From an uncultured Methylococcaceae bacterium (lineage in GTDB: Bacteria > Pseudomonadota > Gammaproteobacteria > Methylococcales > Methylococcaceae): a stretch of DNA of 8,243 nt. The position numbers and the translations under genes are program-made. Below, piece by piece: positions 1 through 5,672 of this stretch. The stretch is from assembly GCA_903910005.1 (NCBI GenBank), contig CAIVXW010000326.1, forward strand, positions 1 through 8,243, given 5' to 3'. The first letter of the stretch is position 1. The number at the start of each line of letters is the position of its first letter. The notes below the pieces were generated by a model. It saw only the letters and a list, made by a program, of their open reading frames with translations, was not told the DNA's origin and ran no database searches.

Positions 1-94
1 CCTGACCGACAGGACGACCGGCAGCAGCCTCCGCCGCATGGATGCGTCGCTGTGTCTGCAACAGACCTTCCGGGATTGTATGGGATAAGTTCAT
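1..94 (-). CDS. yggS: YggS-like PLP-binding protein, N-terminal fragment
   Basis: The minus strand opens with ATG at 94-92 and stays open for 31 codons to the window edge, so this is a 5' fragment of a leftward gene. The protein begins MNLSHTIPEGLL and continues QRRIHAAEAAAGRP. This fits the N-terminal helix of the YggS/PROSC (YBL036C) family, where a pattern like RIxxAAxxAGR precedes the first barrel strand and its PLP-binding lysine; those lie beyond the edge. Members of the family are cytoplasmic PLP-binding proteins involved in vitamin B6 and amino-acid homeostasis, with no firmly assigned enzyme reaction. Context supports the call, because in Pseudomonas yggS lies divergent to pilT, and pilT is found at 1354. 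Only 31 residues are visible and the ribosome binding site is weak, so the call rests on the short match plus synteny. Confidence 0.68.
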   Translation of the reverse strand, partial: MNLSHTIPEGLLQTQRRIHAAEAAAGRPVGQ

Positions 95-184
95 GGGGAT
101 GATTCTCGGGCTTTGGTGCGAAGGGTAACGATAACACCGTCCGAGCTCAAGGGGTTTACACAATCAGAAATCGTTTCCGCCCCT

Positions 185-220
185 GCCTTGATGCCCCATT
201 TTCAACGTTGGTATCAAGGC
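185..220. repeat. Inverted repeat in the divergent yggS/Uma2 spacer
   Basis: GCCTTGATGCC at 185-195 can pair with GGTATCAAGGC at 210-220. This gives 11 pairs including one G-T, with the outer 8 bp perfect, around a 14-nt AT-rich loop. No T-run follows on either strand, so it does not look like an intrinsic terminator. It lies between two divergent genes, where an operator or an RNA hairpin in the Uma2 leader are both possible. No regulator is visible to assign it to. Confidence 0.5.
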
Positions 221-240
221 GATTCCCCTTATTATTTCGG

Positions 241-269
241 TGGACTTGAAACCCACGATTCGTTATAGT
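241..269 (+). promoter_or_regulatory. Possible sigma70 promoter for the Uma2 gene
   Basis: TGGACT (241-246) and TATAGT (264-269) are separated by 17 bp and match the -35 and -10 consensus at 4 and 5 of 6 positions. Transcription would begin near 276, about 27 nt before the ATG at 303 and downstream of the alternative GTG at 240. This therefore agrees with choosing the ATG. It is prediction by eye only. Confidence 0.3.
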
Positions 270-291
270 CCCAGGCCGTCTTTATCTACCC

Positions 292-295
292 GGAG
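292..295 (+). promoter_or_regulatory. Ribosome binding site deciding the Uma2 start
   Basis: GGAG lies 7 nt before the ATG at 303. The in-frame GTG at 240 has no purine-rich site at a useful distance and would add a 21-residue Arg/Pro/Ser-rich leader not expected in the Uma2 family. The ATG at 303 is therefore preferred. Confidence 0.6.
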
Positions 296-302
296 AACTC
301 CC

Positions 303-1265
303 ATGGCATCGCCCCGTCTCGCCCCGGCCTATGGCCCCTACACTGCCGCCGATCTCAAGGACGGTGATCCGTACGAACTCAGCCAGGGTCATCGCATTGA
401 GTGCCTGCCCGCTGGCGGTCATCATGCCGGTATCAACAGCCTTGGAGCCAGTGTCATCGACAGCGATCCTGATGTCGAATGGAGCGGGGTCGATGCCGGT
501 TTTGAACTGGATCCGGTCACCCTGCGGGCACCCGATGTTGCGGTGGCCCCGGCAGGCCAGGCCGCTACCGCAGGCTGGATACAAGGGGTACCGCCCCTGG
601 CCATTGAGTATGCCTCACGCGGTCAGGACGAAGCCGCCCTGCAACAGAAAATCGCTGAACTGCTGAGCCACGGCACCCGCTATATCTGGGTGGTACGCCT
701 GACCGGCCCGCGCCGGGTAGAGATACATACCCCGGGCACCGCCGCCCGGGTGGCCAGTCCGGGAGAAACCCTGACCGCCCCCGGCGTACTGCGTAACCCG
801 GTACCGGTGGAAGCCCTGTACGACCGTGAAGCCGGACGGGCCGCGACCCTCCGTAATCTGCTGCAACGCGAAGGGTATGCCGATCTGGATGCGGTGCTGG
901 AGGAAGGGGTGGCCAAAGGCCTCGCGAAAGGTGAGAAGGAAGGCCTGGAAAAGGGGATCGCCAAAGGTAAAAAGGAAGGGCGGAAGGAGGGGCTGGAAAA
1001 GGGAATTGCCAAAGGTAAAAAGGCAGGCAAAAAGGAAGGCATGGCCATAGGCCTGGAGAAGGGAATAACCCAAGGTAAAAAGGAAGGCCAACAGCAAGGC
1101 AAAAAACTGGCGGAGCGGTTGTTCATTCTGCTGCTGGAAAGCCGGTTTGGAGCCGTACCCGAACCTCTGGCCCAAAAAATTGCCACTGCCCCGCTTGAAC
1201 AAATCGAACAATGGACCCGGCAGGTTGTGACCGCCAATCGTCTGGATGACCTGTTCAACGGATGA
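303..1265 (+). CDS. Uma2-family PD-(D/E)XK nuclease with Lys/Gly repeat and DUF4351-like tail
   Basis: This is a 320-residue cytoplasmic protein read from the ATG at 303. Residues about 14-175 match the Uma2 (DUF820) restriction-endonuclease-like fold: YEL near 24-26, APDVAV with D78, the core strand PPLAIEYAS with E102, K116 in the following helix, and YIWVV at 127-131. D78, E102 and K116 are the likely catalytic residues. Residues 202-268 are a Lys/Glu/Gly repeat with glycine at every fourth position. The last 50 residues (LLESRFGAVP to LDDLFNG) resemble the tail found on DUF4351 and Rpn-type nuclease proteins. Uma2 proteins are abundant in multicopy in some bacteria, and their biological role and substrate are poorly known. 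The gene sits alone between yggS and pilT, which suggests acquisition. Nuclease activity is inferred from the fold only. Confidence 0.85.
   Translation: MASPRLAPAYGPYTAADLKDGDPYELSQGHRIECLPAGGHHAGINSLGASVIDSDPDVEWSGVDAGFELDPVTLRAPDVAVAPAGQAATAGWIQGVPPLAIEYASRGQDEAALQQKIAELLSHGTRYIWVVRLTGPRRVEIHTPGTAARVASPGETLTAPGVLRNPVPVEALYDREAGRAATLRNLLQREGYADLDAVLEEGVAKGLAKGEKEGLEKGIAKGKKEGRKEGLEKGIAKGKKAGKKEGMAIGLEKGITQGKKEGQQQGKKLAERLFILLLESRFGAVPEPLAQKIATAPLEQIEQWTRQVVTANRLDDLFNG
906..1106 (+). repeat. 12-bp periodic repeat encoding a Gly-every-4 Lys/Glu segment
   Basis: Within the Uma2 gene, residues 202, 206, 210 and onward to 266 are all glycine: 17 glycines at an exact spacing of four, mostly with Lys or Glu before them. 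At DNA level the 12-bp unit is organised into larger copies starting GGCCTGGAAAAGG or similar at 942 (48 bp), 990 (60 bp) and 1050 (48 bp), each beginning GLEKGI. The near-identity of these copies suggests recent slippage or unequal recombination. The period keeps the reading frame, so copy-number change would lengthen or shorten the linker without breaking the protein. Confidence 0.85.
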
Positions 1266-1297
1266 ATGCCGGAGGATATCCTTTTTGTGCCCCGGCG

Positions 1298-1327
1298 TTG
1301 TCCGGCCAGCGGGACTGCCCGGATTAT
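1298..1327 (+). promoter_or_regulatory. Possible pilT promoter in the 88-bp gap
   Basis: TTGTCC (1298-1303) and GATTAT (1322-1327) are separated by 18 bp, each matching the sigma70 consensus at 4 of 6 positions. They would start a transcript about 20 nt before the pilT ATG. TCCGG (1301-1305) and CCGGA (1319-1323) form a short inverted repeat within the same stretch. This is weak evidence; read-through from the Uma2 gene is an alternative. Confidence 0.2.
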
Positions 1328-1353
1328 CTTGAAACGTTGGTGATGCCGAGTCG

Positions 1354-2388
1354 ATGGACATGATTTCCCTGTTGAACCAGGCCATCGCGGTCGGGGCATC
1401 CGATGTACATGTGTCAGCAGGTTTGCCGGTGGCCTTTCGGGTTGACGGCCGCATCCGCTTTCCGGATAGCGAAGCCCTGGGCGAAGACCGTCTGCGCGGG
1501 TTGCTGGCTGACATCATGCCGGAACCCGGGTTGCTCGAACGGCTTGGCCCGCTGGATGTCGATTTTGCCTTCGAGCGACCCGACACGGGGCGTTTTCGGG
1601 CCAATGTGTTCCGGCATCAGCGCGGAACCGGTGCCGTGTTACGAGCCATTCCCCGGCATATTCCGCAACTGCACGAACTGGAAGCCCCCCCTGTCCTGAA
1701 CGAACTGATCGGCCATCGGCGTGGCCTGATTCTGGTGACGGGTCCAACCGGTTCGGGCAAGTCCACCACCCTGGCGGCTCTGGTGGATCAACTCAATCGA
1801 CAGGATTCACTCCATATTCTTACCCTGGAAGATCCCATCGAATTTATCCATACCAGCCGGACATCACTCATCCATCAGCGTGAGATACACCGGGATAGCC
1901 GCAGTGTCGCCCTGGCACTGCGTTCAGCACTGCGGGAAGATCCGGACGTGATTCTGGTGGGTGAATTGCGTGATCCGGAGACCATTCGTCTGGCCCTGAC
2001 CGCTGCCGAAACCGGCCATCTGGTCTTGGGTACCCTGCATACCGCTTCAGCACCCAAGACCGTGGATCGCATCATTGATGTGTTTGCCGCCGGGGAGAAG
2101 GGCGTCATCCGCTCCATGCTGGCGGAATCCCTGCTGGCAGTCATTGCCCAGGTTCTGGTCGGCAGGAAGGACGGCGGGCGGGTCGCGGCCTGGGAAATCA
2201 TGACAGGTACCGCCGCCGTTCGTAACCTGATTCGCGAGGATAAACTCGCCCAGATTTACAGCACGATGCAAACCGGTCGCCGCGATGGCATGCAGACTCT
2301 CGATCAATGTCTGGCAGACCAGGTGGAACGGAGCCGCATCACCCGTGATGAGGCACGCCGTCATGCCGTTAACAAGGCCGGATTTTGA
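1354..2388 (+). CDS. pilT: Type IV pilus retraction ATPase PilT
   Basis: PilT is the hexameric inner-face ATPase that depolymerises the type IV pilus and powers twitching motility, surface sensing and DNA uptake. The protein has 344 residues, the length of Pseudomonas aeruginosa PilT, and lines up with it without obvious gaps. The N-terminal PAS-like domain spans about 1-110 (GASDVHVSAGLP). The RecA-like core has Walker A GPTGSGKST at 130-138, the Asp box LEDPIEF with E163, Walker B region ILVGELRDPET with E204, and His box GHLVLGTLHT with H222 and H229. AVRNLIRE at 288-295 is the PilT signature needed for retraction and separates it from PilB and most PilU. The start has no strong ribosome binding site; M3 (ATG at 1360) is an alternative. 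pilU, its usual downstream partner, is absent here, so a second pilT elsewhere is possible. Confidence 0.93.
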   Translation: MDMISLLNQAIAVGASDVHVSAGLPVAFRVDGRIRFPDSEALGEDRLRGLLADIMPEPGLLERLGPLDVDFAFERPDTGRFRANVFRHQRGTGAVLRAIPRHIPQLHELEAPPVLNELIGHRRGLILVTGPTGSGKSTTLAALVDQLNRQDSLHILTLEDPIEFIHTSRTSLIHQREIHRDSRSVALALRSALREDPDVILVGELRDPETIRLALTAAETGHLVLGTLHTASAPKTVDRIIDVFAAGEKGVIRSMLAESLLAVIAQVLVGRKDGGRVAAWEIMTGTAAVRNLIREDKLAQIYSTMQTGRRDGMQTLDQCLADQVERSRITRDEARRHAVNKAGF

Positions 2389-2419
2389 CGGAGAAGCGGG
2401 AAGCTGTCGCTGCCTGAAC

Positions 2420-2448
2420 TTTACGGTTCAAGCGGAAGTGGTCACAAT
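2420..2448 (+). promoter_or_regulatory. Possible promoter for the trpS operon
   Basis: TTTACG (2420-2425) and CACAAT (2443-2448) are separated by 17 bp in the 95-bp gap before trpS, each matching consensus at 4 of 6 positions. The -35 hexamer is flanked by TGAAC (2415-2419) and GTTCA (2426-2430), a 5-bp inverted repeat that could be an operator or chance. No Trp codon cluster or T-box-like leader is seen. Confidence 0.3.
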
Positions 2449-2483
2449 ATCCGGCAGCCATTTCCACTGATTGACCCATCACC

Positions 2484-3500
2484 ATGACAGCATCCACCAT
2501 CGTACTGACCGGCATCACCACCACCGGAACGCCTCATTTGGGTAACTACGTCGGTGCCATTCGTCCAGCCATTGAGGCCAGCCACGACCGCAACGTACTG
2601 CCGTTTTATTTTCTGGCCGATTATCACGCCCTCATCAAGTGTCAGGAACCGGAGCGGGTGCGGCAGTCCACGCTCGAAATCGCCGCCACCTGGCTGGCCC
2701 TGGGGCTGGATACGGCCAACGCCGTGTTCTATCGCCAGTCTGACGTGCCTGAAATTGCCGAGCTGGCCTGGCTGCTCAACTGCGTCACGGCCAAGGGACT
2801 GATGAACCGTGCCCATGCCTACAAGGCAGCGGTGCAGGCCAACGAGGACAGCGGTGAAACCGATCCGGACAAGGGCATCACCATGGGATTATTCAACTAT
2901 CCCGTCCTGATGGCCGCCGACATTCTCCTGTTCAGGGCCCGGCGGGTGCCGGTCGGCAAGGATCAAATCCAGCATATCGAAATGGCCCGGGACATTGCCG
3001 GTCGTTTCAATCACCTGTATGGCGAGCATTTTGTGCTGCCGGAGGCGGTGGTGAGTGAGGATACGGCCACCCTGTGCGGGCTGGATGGCCGCAAGATGAG
3101 CAAAAGCTACGACAACACCATCCCTCTGTTTGCCCCGGAAAAGACCCTACGCAAACTCGTGATGAAGATCAAGACCAATTCCCTGCAACCCGGCGAACCC
3201 AAGGATGCGGAAACATGCAGCCTGTTCGGCATTTACCGAGCCTTTGCTACCCGGCAGGAAACCGAGGCCCTCAGGGCTGACTACGCGGCCGGGATTGGCT
3301 GGGGTGACATGAAAAACCGCCTGTTCGAATACCTGAACGATCATCTGGCTGCTCCGCGTGAACGCTATGAGGCACTGCTGCAGGCACCGGAAAAAATCGA
3401 GGCGGCCCTGCAGGACGGCGCGATCCGGGCCAGAACCCACAGCGTTCCCCTGATGCAGGCGGTACGGGCCAGTGTGGGCATTCGCCCGCTGGCGGGGTGA
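2484..3500 (+). CDS. trpS: Tryptophan--tRNA ligase
   Basis: This cytoplasmic class I aminoacyl-tRNA synthetase activates tryptophan with ATP and charges tRNA-Trp. The 338-residue protein has the HIGH-equivalent TPHLGNY at 16-22 in the Rossmann fold, the TrpRS signature VGKDQIQH at 157-164 and an intact KMSKS loop at 204-208 in GRKMSKSYDN. The opening VLTGITTTGTPHLGNY is the form common in Pseudomonas- and Xanthomonas-type enzymes. Length is within the normal range of about 330-350, and I see no truncation. The ATG at 2484 has little ribosome-binding complementarity, but an earlier start would remove the intergenic region and the conserved motif sits at the usual distance from this N-terminus. 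It is the first gene of a four-gene operon. Confidence 0.95.
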   Translation: MTASTIVLTGITTTGTPHLGNYVGAIRPAIEASHDRNVLPFYFLADYHALIKCQEPERVRQSTLEIAATWLALGLDTANAVFYRQSDVPEIAELAWLLNCVTAKGLMNRAHAYKAAVQANEDSGETDPDKGITMGLFNYPVLMAADILLFRARRVPVGKDQIQHIEMARDIAGRFNHLYGEHFVLPEAVVSEDTATLCGLDGRKMSKSYDNTIPLFAPEKTLRKLVMKIKTNSLQPGEPKDAETCSLFGIYRAFATRQETEALRADYAAGIGWGDMKNRLFEYLNDHLAAPRERYEALLQAPEKIEAALQDGAIRARTHSVPLMQAVRASVGIRPLAG

Positions 3501-3504
3501 GGTC

Positions 3505-4512
3505 ATGCATATCGTCATTGCGGGTTCCGGCATTGCCGGCATTACCCTGGCCGAAACACTACGCAAGCTGGCTCCCGCCTTCAGCGTCACGGTGGTGACC
3601 CGGGAGACGCACGGTTATTACTCACGCCCGATGTTGTCACACGGTTTTTCCCGCGAGGATGTGGAAAGCCGCATCATCGTCAAGGATTTTGCCGCCCTCC
3701 GGGAGACCGGCATCAGGCTCTATCAGGGAACCGACGTGCTGGCCTTGCAGCCTGACGCCAAAACCCTCACCGTGCAGGCAGCGGCTGCCGGTACCGAAAC
3801 CCTGTCGTATGATCGCCTGGTGCTGGCCACCGGTTCCGAAGCGGTGGTTCCGGCGGCATTCCGGCCCGAAAAGGGCACGGTTCGGGTGGTCAACAGCCTG
3901 GACGATCTGATTGGACTGCGCCGTTTGCGCCAGCAGATTCTGGCAGCGGGGCGCACACCGCGCTGGGCCTTGATTGGCGGCGGACTCATCGGCTGCGAGG
4001 TGGCAGCCGACCTGGCCCGGGTCGGTGATTCGGTGGTGTTGTACCACGCCCAGACCCGACTGATGGAACGCCAGTTAAGCGAAGCCGACTCCAGCCGTTT
4101 GCTGACCGTGCTGACAGGTCAGGGCATTACGGTTTGCCTGCCGGTCGCTGTGGCGGGCGTCGATTGCGGCGATCAAGGGTATGCCGTACAACGGGATACC
4201 GGCACTGAAACCGGGTTTGACGGAGTGATCGTGGCCTGTGGTTTCAGACCCCGTATTGAACTGGCCGTCCAGGCCGGGCTTTCGACCGGACGTGGAATTC
4301 GGGTGGATCACTTTCTCACCACCAGTCATCCTGACATTCATGCCATAGGCGATGTGGCAGAATGCGCCGACGGATCGCTCTACGCATACGTCATGCCGGT
4401 GCGGCATCAGGCCATCTGGCTGGCCGGTTATCTGGCCGGAACCGTCACCGCGCCGTGGCAGGTACCCGCCTTCAAGCCTCGCGCCAAGGTACACGGTTTT
4501 GAACCCGCATGA
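3505..4512 (+). CDS. Rubredoxin-reductase-like NAD(H)/FAD oxidoreductase
   Basis: This 335-residue pyridine-nucleotide disulfide-oxidoreductase-fold flavoprotein is most like rubredoxin-NAD+ reductase (RubB/AlkT), which passes electrons from NADH through FAD to rubredoxin. The FAD-binding GSGIAG is at 7-12, YYSRPMLSHGFS at 38-49 matches the SYSKPMLS block of rubredoxin reductases, ATGS is at 108-111, the NADH-binding GGGLIGCEVA at 158-167, and the second FAD motif HAIGDVAE at 279-286. There is no redox CxxxxC pair, arguing against a disulfide reductase. It ends about 50 residues earlier than P. aeruginosa RubB, lacking the usual VKTP..PLVV C-terminal block, and stops after KPRAKVHGFEPA. The ATG at 3505 is preceded by GGGGTGAGG and lies 4 nt after the trpS stop. 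No rubredoxin gene is in the window, so the partner is unknown. Confidence 0.8.
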   Translation: MHIVIAGSGIAGITLAETLRKLAPAFSVTVVTRETHGYYSRPMLSHGFSREDVESRIIVKDFAALRETGIRLYQGTDVLALQPDAKTLTVQAAAAGTETLSYDRLVLATGSEAVVPAAFRPEKGTVRVVNSLDDLIGLRRLRQQILAAGRTPRWALIGGGLIGCEVAADLARVGDSVVLYHAQTRLMERQLSEADSSRLLTVLTGQGITVCLPVAVAGVDCGDQGYAVQRDTGTETGFDGVIVACGFRPRIELAVQAGLSTGRGIRVDHFLTTSHPDIHAIGDVAECADGSLYAYVMPVRHQAIWLAGYLAGTVTAPWQVPAFKPRAKVHGFEPA

Positions 4513-5672
4513 AAAATCCACCGGTTCGCTTCATTGATTCTCCCGAACAACTGCACGCCTTCATTGCTGCCCTTCACGGGGCGGAGTGGCTGGCTCTGGA
4601 CACCGAGTTCCTGCGGGAAAAAACCTATTACCCCCGCTTCTGCCTGTTGCAGATTGCGTCCGACACCCGGCAGGTGGCCTGTATCGACCCCCTGGCCCTG
4701 ACGGATCTGGAACCCCTGAAAACCCTGCTGTTTGATGCTTCCATCCTCAAGGTTTTTCATGCCGGGCGCCAGGACATGGAGATTTTTTATCATCTCTGGG
4801 GGGCACTGCCCGGGCCGGTGTTTGATACCCAGTTGGCGGCACCGCTACTGGGCATGGCCGATCAGGTCAGCTATGCCGGACTGGTCTCCGCCCTGCTGGG
4901 AGTCAACCTGAGCAAGAGCCACACCCGCACCGACTGGTCGTTGCGTCCCCTGAGCGAATCGCAAATCCGCTACGCGGCCGATGATGTCATTCATCTGGCA
5001 GCGGCTTACCCCAAACTCAGGGATAAACTGGAAACACTGGGGCGGCGTGAGTGGCTGCAACCGGAGCTTGACCTGTTGCTGCAACCTGGCCTGTACCAAA
5101 ACCCGCCGGAGCTGGCCTGGCAGCGGATCGGGGGGGTCAATCAACTGCGGGACGGGGCACTGGAAATCATCCAGGCACTGGCCGCCTGGCGCGAGACACA
5201 GGCCCGGCAGGAGAATGTCCCGCGTAACTGGATCATCAAGGACGAGATACTCATCAATCTGGCCCGGCTGAAACCGGCCAGTCTGAATGATTTTCGCCTG
5301 GTACGGGGGCTGGACGAGCGCGTGTTGAAACGCCATGGCGAAACCCTCCTCCGTCTGATCGGGCAACCTCCCCCGGTAGTTCTGCCTGAAGAGTCCCGCG
5401 GTTCGGTCTCGCGCCGGACCCCGGCCCGGGAAGCATTACTTGACCTGCTGTCGGCGGTGGTCAAACTCAATTCGGAACAGCACGCCATGAATCCTGCCCT
5501 GCTGGCCTCCCGTAAGGATCTGGAGCAGTTTCTGGACGCGCCGGAAGCCAGCAAACTGCTGGAAGGCTGGCGCAAGGGCATGATCGGAGAAGAACTGGAA
5601 GCCATCATGCAGGGACAGGTCGATTTCAGGGTAGAGGACGGACGGGTGATCAAGGTCGGTCGCTGTGGCTGA
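4509..5672 (+). CDS. rnd: Ribonuclease D
   Basis: RNase D is a DEDDy-type 3'-5' exoribonuclease that trims 3' extensions of tRNA precursors and other small RNAs in the cytoplasm. The 387-residue protein has the full exonuclease domain in its first 180 residues: Exo I LALDTEF with D31 and E33, Exo II FHAGRQDMEIF with D89, and Exo III YAADD with Y155 and D159. About 205-285 forms the HRDC RNA-binding domain (ELAWQRIGGV, then DEILINLARLKP). Escherichia coli RNase D has 375 residues and the same order. The start codon overlaps the previous stop in ATGA, indicating translational coupling. All catalytic residues are present, so the enzyme should be active. Confidence 0.93.
   Translation: MKNPPVRFIDSPEQLHAFIAALHGAEWLALDTEFLREKTYYPRFCLLQIASDTRQVACIDPLALTDLEPLKTLLFDASILKVFHAGRQDMEIFYHLWGALPGPVFDTQLAAPLLGMADQVSYAGLVSALLGVNLSKSHTRTDWSLRPLSESQIRYAADDVIHLAAAYPKLRDKLETLGRREWLQPELDLLLQPGLYQNPPELAWQRIGGVNQLRDGALEIIQALAAWRETQARQENVPRNWIIKDEILINLARLKPASLNDFRLVRGLDERVLKRHGETLLRLIGQPPPVVLPEESRGSVSRRTPAREALLDLLSAVVKLNSEQHAMNPALLASRKDLEQFLDAPEASKLLEGWRKGMIGEELEAIMQGQVDFRVEDGRVIKVGRCG

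Noticed and set aside
2..88. Plus-strand frame ending in a stop at 86-88, as a possible 3' end of a rightward gene
   Set aside because: The minus strand over the same bases begins with ATG and matches the YggS N-terminal pattern beside pilT, which is a better explanation.
240..302. Upstream GTG start extending the Uma2 protein by 21 residues
   Set aside because: There is no ribosome binding site, the extension is atypical, and a plausible promoter lies within it. ATG 303 has a well-spaced GGAG.
906..1106. Tandem repeat considered as a CRISPR array
   Set aside because: The units are contiguous, lack unique spacers, and encode an in-frame periodic protein segment.
1272..1281. Palindrome AGGATATCCT followed by TTTT as a terminator for the Uma2 gene
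   Set aside because: The palindrome has no loop and its arms are only 5 bp, so it cannot form a stable RNA hairpin.
615..1604. Long minus-strand reading frame of 329 codons across the Uma2 and pilT genes
   Set aside because: It is antisense to two well-supported genes and is kept open by the Lys/Gly repeat, which reads as Phe/Leu/Pro-rich sequence in reverse. No domain or ribosome binding site supports it.
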